Source: GWE2-51-13 sp041736705 (lineage in GTDB: Bacteria > Bacillota_I > Bacilli_A > Erysipelotrichales > Erysipelotrichaceae). Taken from it: DNA of 64,000 nucleotides. The DNA lies in NCBI GenBank assembly GCA_041736705.1, contig JBGSTC010000004.1, positions 62,001 to 126,000 on the forward strand, in the 5' to 3' direction. Of the stretch, positions 49,687-55,870 are shown piece by piece. The position numbers were made by a program, and so were the translations under genes. Within the stretch, counting starts at the first letter, position 1; every line of letters begins with the position of its first letter. Below the pieces are notes generated by a model. That model did no database searches, was not told the DNA's origin, and saw only the letters and a list, made by a program, of their open reading frames with translations.

Positions 49687-50754
49687 ATGGAAAAGCTTTA
49701 CGAAACGGTTCTAAAGTATCCTCAAACGGAAGTCTGGAATGATTCGTGCAGTGCGCGTGAGCTACACTATGCAGTCGATCGAGGCGCCGTCGGTGCGACA
49801 ACCAATCCGGTTATCGTACTACAGGTTTTAAAGAATGAACTATCGGATTGGTCGGAAACACTGAAACGTCTGATCGACGAGAACCCCTCATGGTCTGAGG
49901 ATGAAGTGGCATGGGAAATGATCAAAGTCTTGGGGGCGAAGGCGAGCGAAATTTTATTGCCGAAATTCTATGAAACCAATGGGAAGCAGGGAAGGATTTC
50001 GTTTCAAACCAACGCAAAATACTATAATAATGCGAATAAAATGATCGACCATGCCATCGAACTCTCAAACGTCGTGGTGAATGGTCAAATCAAAGCTCCG
50101 GCTTCCAAAGCAGGGATCGAAGCGTTTGAAGAGATGACATATCATGGAATATCGATTAACGCCACGGTATCGTTCACGGTTTCGCAAGCAATCGCCGTTG
50201 CCGAGGCCGTCGAACGTGGTTTGGATCGCAGAGTCTTAGAAGGGCTACCCATCGATACGATGAATCCTGTTTGCACGATCATGGTCGGTCGGTTGGATGA
50301 TCATCTAAAGAACGATGCTAAGTCAAAGAATGTTCTAGTCGAGCCTGATATTCTCGAGTTCGCCGGGGTCGCCGTGGTAAAAAAAGCCTATCGGATCTTT
50401 CAAGCCAGAAATTATCGCACGACGCTTCTCGTCGCCGCCTTCCGCAACCCGTATCACTGGCTGGAGTTCATCGGCTCAAAAATCGTCCTTACCATCCCCT
50501 ATGGGTGGCAAGTCAAATTCAATTCCTCCGATTATGAGATTTTGTCCAAAGTCGATTCTTCGGTCAATGATCAAACCATTGAAAAACTGATGAAATTGCC
50601 TGAATTTGTTAAAGCCTATGAAGAAGATGGTCTAAGTTTGGATGATTTCGAACATTACGGTGCATTCACGGCGACGATCAATCAATTCCTTAACGGTTAT
50701 GACGACTTATGTCGGTTGATTCGAACATTCATGGTGACTGAAAAAAGGGATTAA
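49687..50754 (+). CDS. Transaldolase family protein
   Basis: 355 aa from the ATG at 49687, behind an AAAGGGTGA site; the open frame back to 49633 has no ribosome site. The N-terminus has TEVWNDSCSARELHYAVDRG and GAVGATTNPVIVLQVL, the transaldolase signature with its aspartate. VNGQIKAPASKAGIEAFEEM carries the Schiff-base lysine, and ISINATVSFTVSQAIAVAEA is the NxTxxFS-type strand. At 355 aa it is longer than the TalC/fructose-6-phosphate aldolase type (about 220 aa) and nearer to the TalA/TalB type. It points the other way from the PTS unit across a large regulatory gap. It may act on an aldol product of the sugar-acid pathway rather than in the pentose cycle. Confidence 0.85.
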   Translation: MEKLYETVLKYPQTEVWNDSCSARELHYAVDRGAVGATTNPVIVLQVLKNELSDWSETLKRLIDENPSWSEDEVAWEMIKVLGAKASEILLPKFYETNGKQGRISFQTNAKYYNNANKMIDHAIELSNVVVNGQIKAPASKAGIEAFEEMTYHGISINATVSFTVSQAIAVAEAVERGLDRRVLEGLPIDTMNPVCTIMVGRLDDHLKNDAKSKNVLVEPDILEFAGVAVVKKAYRIFQARNYRTTLLVAAFRNPYHWLEFIGSKIVLTIPYGWQVKFNSSDYEILSKVDSSVNDQTIEKLMKLPEFVKAYEEDGLSLDDFEHYGAFTATINQFLNGYDDLCRLIRTFMVTEKRD

Positions 50755-50757
50755 TCA

Positions 50758-50786
50758 AAGGGAGTCGACAAGATTCCTTTTTTCTC
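50758..50786 (+). terminator. Possible terminator after the transaldolase gene
   Basis: Plus strand: AAGGGA / TTCCTT (one G-U pair) around a ten-base loop, then a T-rich run TTTTCTC. It lies a few bases after the stop codon at 50752-50754. Confidence 0.5.
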
Positions 50787-50804
50787 GGCATAATAAATTA
50801 ATAA

Positions 50805-50860
50805 TTACCGCATTCAGATAATTATCCATTTTCTGCTTACTTTTCATAACATGCTAAAAT
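50805..50860 (+). promoter_or_regulatory. Activator-type promoter of the 203-aa membrane protein gene
   Basis: TTACCGCATT (50805-50814) is followed by TTATC and, 50 nt from the first T, by the -10 TAAAAT (50855-50860). A clear -35 is missing. The element and spacing match the PTS, kdgA, dhuD-like and PRD gene promoters, so this gene appears to be in the same regulon. Confidence 0.65.
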
Positions 50861-50932
50861 GGAATCATCTTAATATCGTTAACCGAATTGTTGAATTGTT
50901 TGAAGTTATTCTAACCATGGGAGGTATCTGTA

Positions 50933-51544
50933 ATGGATCAGTTCATCTTTGGCATCGTAACATTCCTTGTGATTTTCTTGAGCATCCGCGCAGCTCGATT
51001 ATACAAGAACTACAAAGGGAACATTTACCCCCATTTGTTCTCAAGTTTCTTTGAGTACTTTTACCGTTATGAGATTATGAAAGACTGTTCCAGGAGTTTT
51101 CATCTTTCGAAGGAAATCGGCACGCATCGTCTGTTGTTTAGCATAGCGAAGAATGAGAAAGGTGAAGTCGCATATCATTTCGTCACGGTCTTTTACAACA
51201 AAGGGATCATAGTCACCGATTATTTGAATTTGTCCGGTGACGTCAAGTCGAACAAGGGTGATGCTTATTGGTACGTTAGGAATCACAAAGACAACAAGGA
51301 ATACCGAATCGGGAGTCCTGAAATCGCGGTGAATGCCTATAAAAGACAAATCGAATCTCTAATTTCGAACGTTGAGACGAAAGCCTATGTCGCAGTGAAT
51401 GATTCAGTGGAGACGGGTGGCTTAAAATCAGATGTGGAAATCGTACGATATTCGGATTTCGTTACACTGCTGAAAAACCGACCCGCCGACTATATTTCCG
51501 AACGAATGATCCTTGAAAGTTTCTCTAAATACACCAACAAATAG
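50933..51544 (+). CDS. Unrecognised membrane-anchored protein of the sugar-acid regulon
   Basis: 203 aa; GGGAGGT precedes the ATG. I do not recognise a family with confidence. Residues 1-21 (MDQFIFGIVTFLVIFLSIRA) are one membrane helix or signal anchor with short N-terminus, followed by a basic stretch (RLYKNYKG). The rest is soluble and probably cytoplasmic: it has mixed strands and helices (HFVTVFYNKGIIVTDYLNL, then KGDAYWYVRNHKDNKEYRI), with a faint likeness to the NERD (nuclease-related) fold, including an end part SPEIAVNAYKRQIESL. No secretion or PTS motif is seen. It has its own promoter with the island element and a strong terminator, and it lies between the transaldolase and the convergent kdgK gene. 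A role in sensing or in a membrane complex is possible. Confidence 0.7.
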   Translation: MDQFIFGIVTFLVIFLSIRAARLYKNYKGNIYPHLFSSFFEYFYRYEIMKDCSRSFHLSKEIGTHRLLFSIAKNEKGEVAYHFVTVFYNKGIIVTDYLNLSGDVKSNKGDAYWYVRNHKDNKEYRIGSPEIAVNAYKRQIESLISNVETKAYVAVNDSVETGGLKSDVEIVRYSDFVTLLKNRPADYISERMILESFSKYTNK

Positions 51545-51559
51545 AAAACATAAAAAGAA

Positions 51560-51594
51560 AAGGTGTGATTCCACGTTGGTTTCACACCTTTTTT
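51560..51594. terminator. Bidirectional intrinsic terminator
   Basis: A 9-bp stem AAGGTGTGA / TCACACCTT, with a further CCA/TGG pairing inside, is followed by six Ts on the plus strand and by TTCTTTTT on the minus strand. It lies between the convergent 203-aa protein gene and kdgK and serves both. Confidence 0.88.
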
Positions 51595-51595
51595 A

Positions 51596-52618
51596 TTATC
51601 TTTGAACTCTTCCTGAAACGTTCCCGCCCATCAAATCAAGGACTTCCTTTTCCGACACGAGATTGAAATCGCCGTTCACCGTATGTTTCAGAGCCGAAGC
51701 TGCGACAGCGAATTCCAGAGCATCTTGCTTTGATGTCATGGTAAGCAATCCATGGATCAATCCTGCAGAGAAACTATCCCCTCCACCGACACGATCGACG
51801 ATCGGGTCGATGTCATAATGTTTGGATTGATAAAATTCCTTACCATCAAATAACAAAGCCGACCATCCGTTATGCGTTGCGGAGTGGCTTTCCCTCAACG
51901 TCGTACATACCATTTTAAAGCCGAATTCGCTTTTCATCTTCTCGAAAATTTCCCGGTATCCGTTCAGCTCGATTCTTCCACCCTCGATATCCGTACCTTC
52001 CGCCTTGAATCCAAGACACATTTCGGCATCTTCTTCATTTCCGATGCACACATCGACATATTGCATCAGGTGACGCATCACTTTTTGAGCTTCTTTGGGA
52101 GTCCAAAGTTTTTTCCTGTAGTTCAAGTCGCAAGAGATCGCGACTCCGTGCTTCTTGGCGGCGATGCATGCGGCTTCGGTAATCGCGGCGCCGTTTTGAC
52201 TAATCGCCGGCGTGATTCCAGACCAATGGAACCATTGTGCGTTCTCCATAATCTCATCGAAATCGAAGTCGGATACCATAGCCTCGGAGATGGCCGAATT
52301 CGCACGATCATAAATGACTTTCGATGCACGCATCGAGACGCCGGTCTCAAGATAATAGATTCCAACCCGGTCGCCTCCTCTGGCGACGAAATCGGTACAT
52401 ACCCCGAATTGACGCAATGCATTGAGTGCGGCTTGTCCGATTTCGTTCTTAGGCAATTTCGTGACATAATGGACTTCTTGTCCGTAATTGGCTAGGCTGA
52501 CCGCTACGTTCGCTTCTCCTCCGCCATAAACGACGTCGAACCGATTGCTTTGAATGAACCTCGTGTTTCCGGATGTGGATAGACGAAGCATGATTTCACC
52601 AAGTGTGACTATTTTCAT
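51596..52618 (-). CDS. kdgK: 2-keto-3-deoxygluconate kinase (PfkB family)
   Basis: 340 aa ribokinase-fold protein. It opens MKIVTLGEIMLRLSTSGNTR with the GE.MLRL start common to KdgK. VYGGGEANVAVSLANYGQEV is the first PfkB signature. DFDEIMENAQWFHWSGITPA and SCDLNYRKKLW (substrate and ATP-lobe strand) follow, and VDRVGGGDSFSAGLIHGLL holds the catalytic aspartate of the GAGD-type anion hole. It phosphorylates KDG to KDPG, which the next gene product splits. It lies ten bases downstream of the aldolase gene. A 5-dehydro-2-deoxygluconokinase (IolC) is a less likely reading, but the IolB genes make it worth keeping in mind. Confidence 0.88.
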   Translation of the reverse strand: MKIVTLGEIMLRLSTSGNTRFIQSNRFDVVYGGGEANVAVSLANYGQEVHYVTKLPKNEIGQAALNALRQFGVCTDFVARGGDRVGIYYLETGVSMRASKVIYDRANSAISEAMVSDFDFDEIMENAQWFHWSGITPAISQNGAAITEAACIAAKKHGVAISCDLNYRKKLWTPKEAQKVMRHLMQYVDVCIGNEEDAEMCLGFKAEGTDIEGGRIELNGYREIFEKMKSEFGFKMVCTTLRESHSATHNGWSALLFDGKEFYQSKHYDIDPIVDRVGGGDSFSAGLIHGLLTMTSKQDALEFAVAASALKHTVNGDFNLVSEKEVLDLMGGNVSGRVQR

Positions 52619-52627
52619 AATGACCCC

Positions 52628-53593
52628 CTATTTTGCTTTTTGTTTCAGATGTACGGCGAAACCCCCGATTTCACCTTCGAAATAGCAGAATTTCAATCTG
52701 CCTTTTTCATCCGTTTTTTTGGTTTCTTCGATGAATCTGAATCCTTGGCTCTCATAATAGTTCACTGCGCGGTCTACGTTGTTGACCGTATAGCAAATAT
52801 GTCCATGTTTACCTCTACCTTGTTCTCTCATGACTTCGATACTGGTACCCGCGAAAATCGACGAAGCGCCTTCGTTGGTCTCGACCCGTAGCAAATCCGA
52901 AAAATCTTTGGCTATCCCTAACGCAGTGTCAGGAGTACCATTGACTCCAACATGTTCAAGTCTCATGCCGATCATGGTCTTAACCGCATCTTGCGTCAAT
53001 TTCTTGATTTTTTCGAAATCCTTCAGCTCGATCGCTTTTGCATCGACCATCCAAGTTCCGCCACAGGCGACGACTTTTTCGTAATCGAGATATTCGCAGA
53101 TGTTATTCTCATTTACTCCGCCGGTAGGGATGAAATTCACATTAACATACGGCGCAGCGAGCGCTTTGATCATTTTCATACCTCCCAAAAGCTCGGCAGG
53201 AAAAAACTTCACCGTAGTTATCCCAAGAGCCAATGCGGCTTCGATGTCACTAGCATTCGAGCAACCTGGAACGATCGGGATTCCCTTTTCGACGCAATAT
53301 CTGACGACTTCAGGGTTGAATCCTGGAGAAACGATAAATTTGGCACCGGCTTCGATCGCGTCATCCACTTGTTTTCGAGTCAAGACCGTTCCGGCTCCCA
53401 GCAACATTTCCGGTAATCTCTCATTCATGATCTTGATTGCTTCCTTAGCCGCCGCGGTACGGAAAGTCACCTCTGCGACCGGAAGACCACCTTCCATCAA
53501 TGCTTTCCCTAGCAAATAAGCATCTTCGGCGTGGTCGATTTTGATTACCGGGACAATGCCGATTTTATAGATTCTTTCGAGGACCTGATTCAT
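52628..53593 (-). CDS. kdgA: KDPG/KHG aldolase with C-terminal VOC (glyoxalase-like) domain
   Basis: 321 aa, two domains. Residues 1 to about 205 are a class I KDPG aldolase: YKIGIVPVIKIDHAEDAYLL, PVAEVTFRTAAAKEAI with the catalytic Glu and Arg, LLGAGTVLTRKQVDDAIEAG, and ITTVKFFPAE with the Schiff-base lysine. From about 212 a glyoxalase/VOC domain follows (MRLEHVGVNGTPDTALG, then GHICYTVNNVDRAVNYYESQ and FCYFEGEIGGFAVHL). Bacterial KDPG aldolase is normally about 210 aa, so this is a fusion. It yields pyruvate and glyceraldehyde-3-phosphate. First gene of the kdgA-kdgK unit, with an activator-type promoter. The VOC part may bind a metal and keto acid or remove methylglyoxal. Confidence 0.9.
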   Translation of the reverse strand: MNQVLERIYKIGIVPVIKIDHAEDAYLLGKALMEGGLPVAEVTFRTAAAKEAIKIMNERLPEMLLGAGTVLTRKQVDDAIEAGAKFIVSPGFNPEVVRYCVEKGIPIVPGCSNASDIEAALALGITTVKFFPAELLGGMKMIKALAAPYVNVNFIPTGGVNENNICEYLDYEKVVACGGTWMVDAKAIELKDFEKIKKLTQDAVKTMIGMRLEHVGVNGTPDTALGIAKDFSDLLRVETNEGASSIFAGTSIEVMREQGRGKHGHICYTVNNVDRAVNYYESQGFRFIEETKKTDEKGRLKFCYFEGEIGGFAVHLKQKAK

Positions 53594-53621
53594 TCATTTA
53601 CCAACCTTTCTTGTTAATTGA

Positions 53622-53678
53622 ATTATATATTTCCTAATGACGATGTACTTTACACATAAGAAAGGATAAATGCGGTAA
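53622..53678 (-). promoter_or_regulatory. Activator-type promoter of kdgA-kdgK
   Basis: Minus strand: TTACCGCATT (53669-53678), nine bases, TTATG, then a perfect TATAAT (53622-53627) 51 nt after the first T. The -35 (AAGTAC) is poor, as expected for an activated promoter. The rest of the 174-base gap to 53767 holds no gene. Confidence 0.7.
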
Positions 53679-53767
53679 TTTTTAGGATATCGACGATGTC
53701 TTTCTACTTCTTTTCGACAAACAACCCATTCAAACCCGATCTCAGATTATGGACTCCCGTTTTTGAT

Positions 53768-54556
53768 TTACTTCGGCTGTTTCCCAAGATAAGCCAAAAT
53801 CCCTCCATCGACATAAAGTATGTGTCCGTTGACGAAATCCGAAGCTTCTGAAGCCAGGAACACCGCCGGTCCCATTAAATCTTCAGGTTCTCCCCAACGC
53901 GCGGCCGGGGTCTTCGAGATGATGAAACGATTGAACGGATTCCCTTCCGTTCGAAGAGGCGCGGTCTGAGGTGTCGCAATGTATCCCGGACCGATTCCGT
54001 TGCATTGAATATTGAATTCGCCATATTCCGAGGCGATGTTTCTCGTTAGCATCTTTAGCCCGCCTTTTGCGGCTGCATATGCGGATACAGTCTCGCGTCC
54101 AAGTTCACTCATCATACTGCAGATATTGATGATTTTGCCGTGTCCTTGCTTAATCATCGAGGGCAGGATCGCCTTTGCCATGATGAATGGGGCGGTAAGG
54201 TCGACATCGATGATTTTCCGAAAGTCGGATGCTTCCATTTCCACCATCGGGACGCGTTTAATGATTCCCGCGTTATTGACGAGTATGTCGACGACGCCGA
54301 CTTCTTCTTCGATTTTCCGTACCATCTCGACAACCATCGGCTCATCCGTAACATCGCAGACATACCCATGGGCTTCGATATTCTGTTCTTGATATGCCGC
54401 AAGGCCCTTGTCGACAAGCTCCAGATTGATGTCGTTGAACACGATGGTCGCACCCGCCGACGCCAATCCTTTCGCAATCGCAAACCCGATTCCGTAAGAT
54501 CCTCCAGTAATCAACGCCACTTTCCCGCTTAGGGAGAAACTTTTCATGATTTCCAT
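53768..54556 (-). CDS. SDR dehydrogenase, DhuD/gluconate-5-dehydrogenase type
   Basis: 262 aa classical short-chain dehydrogenase. It has LSGKVALITGGSYGIGFAIA (NAD loop TGGSYGIG), VFNDINLELVDKGLAAYQEQ, DILVNNAGIIKRVPMVEM (NNAG), KIINICSMMSELGRETVSAY (catalytic Ser) and SAYAAAKGGLKML (YxxxK). The CNGIGPGYIATPQTAPLR, SKTPAARWGEPEDLMGPAVF and ILYVDGGILAYLGKQPK segments are very close to my memory of the streptococcal enzyme DhuD, which reduces 3-deoxy-D-glycero-2,5-hexodiulosonate to KDG. The PTS, KdgK and KdgA context agrees. Its own promoter carries the island element. KduD of the pectin route catalyses the same step; IdnO is the other option. Confidence 0.85.
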   Translation of the reverse strand: MEIMKSFSLSGKVALITGGSYGIGFAIAKGLASAGATIVFNDINLELVDKGLAAYQEQNIEAHGYVCDVTDEPMVVEMVRKIEEEVGVVDILVNNAGIIKRVPMVEMEASDFRKIIDVDLTAPFIMAKAILPSMIKQGHGKIINICSMMSELGRETVSAYAAAKGGLKMLTRNIASEYGEFNIQCNGIGPGYIATPQTAPLRTEGNPFNRFIISKTPAARWGEPEDLMGPAVFLASEASDFVNGHILYVDGGILAYLGKQPK

Positions 54557-54581
54557 TTTTCATCATCCTTTCGATAGTTGA

Positions 54582-54638
54582 ATTATATTCGGTATGGAAG
54601 CTACATAACTTTTAGATAAACGATTTTTAATCCAGTAA
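54582..54638 (-). promoter_or_regulatory. Activator-type promoter of the DhuD-like gene
   Basis: Minus strand: TTACTGGATT (54629-54638), nine bases, TTATC, then a perfect TATAAT (54582-54587) 51 nt after the first T. No good -35. One base of the core differs from TTACCG. Confidence 0.65.
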
Positions 54639-54747
54639 AAATTCGATTATCTACCGTTTGCTTTCGAGCGAGGAAAAAAACGTTAAAAAATAGGGTTGAA
54701 TCGCTTAATTAATGTTACTATGGGTTAAAAGAAATCGAGGGTTCGAA

Positions 54748-54942
54748 ATGGGAAGAGATCTATTGATGTTTGGATTTGTCATATTGGGTATGGTTTTGAT
54801 ATCACGAGCGAAGATTTTATTTCAAAAAAGGCAAAGGATTATCGATGACAATCAATATTCAAAACAAGAAGTCATCATCTTGTATGCAGGATATGCATGT
54901 ATGGCCATCGCGTTCATCATTGCGGCATTCATCAAATTCTAA
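54748..54942 (+). CDS. Small membrane protein, 64 aa, function unknown
   Basis: 64 aa from the ATG at 54748, with GAGGG six bases upstream; earlier in-frame codons have no ribosome site. The protein has two hydrophobic segments: MFGFVILGMVLISRA near the start and EVIILYAGYACMAIAFII at the end. Between them is a basic, hydrophilic loop (KILFQKRQRIIDDNQYSKQE). No family is recognised. It stands alone on the plus strand between two minus-strand genes and ends in a bidirectional terminator. The good ribosome site and terminator argue that it is a real gene. The 190 bases before it hold the promoter of the dhuD-like gene. Confidence 0.6.
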   Translation: MGRDLLMFGFVILGMVLISRAKILFQKRQRIIDDNQYSKQEVIILYAGYACMAIAFIIAAFIKF

Positions 54943-54947
54943 AATAA

Positions 54948-54977
54948 AGAGGAAGTATCCGGTAGGACATTTCCTCT
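54948..54977. terminator. Bidirectional terminator
   Basis: Stem AGAGGAA / TTCCTCT with a 16-base loop, flanked by T-rich sequence on the plus strand (TTTCATT) and on the minus strand (TTATTTTAG). It lies between the small membrane protein and the convergent racemase-like gene. Confidence 0.7.
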
Positions 54978-54983
54978 TTTCAT

Positions 54984-55637
54984 TCATATGCCGAGAATTT
55001 GACGAACTTTCTGCACTCCTAGCTCAGGGCTGCTCAACACCGGTTTCTTGATATCACCTAGTAAAGGAATCATGGCAACCATGCTGCCTTGCGCCAGAAC
55101 GATGACATCGTTCTCATCTTCGATGCTTTCGATTTTCTCAATCACCAACTGATTGTGTTTCTCCCGGTCGCCACCCATAAGCAATTCCAATGCGCCATCG
55201 ACAAGATACGGCGTTACGAATACATCGCGCCCCTCTTGTTTCGCCTTATCCATAAGCAAACTCTTGCTCGGCTCGATCGTCGAATTAACCGTGGCAATCA
55301 ACGCAATTCTTCTACCCATACTTACCGCGGTTTCCGCCATGGCTTCATCGACGCTAATCATGGGTACATTCACATTTCGAGCCGCAATTTCGGCAGCAAA
55401 CCGAACCGACGAACATTGATTGAAAATCACATCCGCCCCGATGGACTTCGCATTTAGGAAATGCTTTGTCATTCGCTCGATAATCCCAGGAGTGATTTGA
55501 CCTTTCGCGCTAACTTCTTCCAATAGACTATCATCGACAATGTGATTCACTTTTACTTCAGGTAGGATTCTGGCGAATCGTTTCTTCAAATCATCGACAG
55601 AAACGAAGCTAGTGTGGACAACAACGACTTTCTTCAT
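54984..55637 (-). CDS. Asp/Glu/hydantoin racemase superfamily protein lacking the second cysteine
   Basis: 217 aa from the ATG at 55637, with GGAGGTG upstream. The fold is that of the Asp/Glu racemase superfamily: MKKVVVVHTSFVSVDD, then VIFNQCSSVRFAAEIA with the first cysteine, VPMISVDEAMAETAVSMGRR, IALIATVNSTIEPSKSLL, and near the end DVIVLAQGSMVAMIPLLGD. In true two-base racemases a second cysteine (as in LGCT or GC.G) stands at the AQGSM position; here it is absent. So this is probably an isomerase, lyase or decarboxylase of the same fold, possibly acting on a keto acid. It has its own TATAAT promoter and lies back to back with the PRD regulator gene. Confidence 0.75.
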   Translation of the reverse strand: MKKVVVVHTSFVSVDDLKKRFARILPEVKVNHIVDDSLLEEVSAKGQITPGIIERMTKHFLNAKSIGADVIFNQCSSVRFAAEIAARNVNVPMISVDEAMAETAVSMGRRIALIATVNSTIEPSKSLLMDKAKQEGRDVFVTPYLVDGALELLMGGDREKHNQLVIEKIESIEDENDVIVLAQGSMVAMIPLLGDIKKPVLSSPELGVQKVRQILGI

Positions 55638-55692
55638 CGACACCTCCATTGTCTACGTTGACTTATTCGTAGAGCATCATTCATTCCACTAA

Positions 55693-55698
55693 ATTATA
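55693..55698 (-). promoter_or_regulatory. -10 box upstream of the racemase-like gene
   Basis: Minus strand TATAAT, about 55 bases before the ATG. A TTACCCAATG resembling the island element lies 67 nt upstream, not at the shared 49-51 nt, so its membership in the regulon is doubtful. Confidence 0.5.
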
Positions 55699-55790
55699 GT
55701 CGATGCATTCCCTTGTGATCGAAAAGTTCGGCAAGATTCATGACGAACTTTTGTACATTGGGTAACAAAGTTGGCTCGATATATGATTTT

Positions 55791-55845
55791 TTACCGTATT
55801 AATTTCAACATTTCAAAGTTCGCGTGATATCATTCATGTGATAAT
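55791..55845 (+). promoter_or_regulatory. Activator-type promoter of the PRD regulator gene
   Basis: TTACCGTATT (55791-55800), nine bases, ATTTC, then an extended -10 TGTGATAAT with hexamer GATAAT at 55840-55845, 49 nt after the first T. No good -35. The regulator gene thus seems to carry the same element as its presumed targets, which suggests self-activation. Confidence 0.65.
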
Positions 55846-55870
55846 CTATCCATAGGACGGAGGTGACCTG

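Noticed and set aside
51596..52618. Calling the PfkB kinase IolC
   Set aside because: The GE.MLRL start and close linkage to KDPG aldolase fit KdgK better; no DUF2090 extension is present.
53700..53760. Possible terminator after the DhuD-like gene
   Set aside because: The CCCG and T-rich parts are not complementary in the needed order; no stem could be built.
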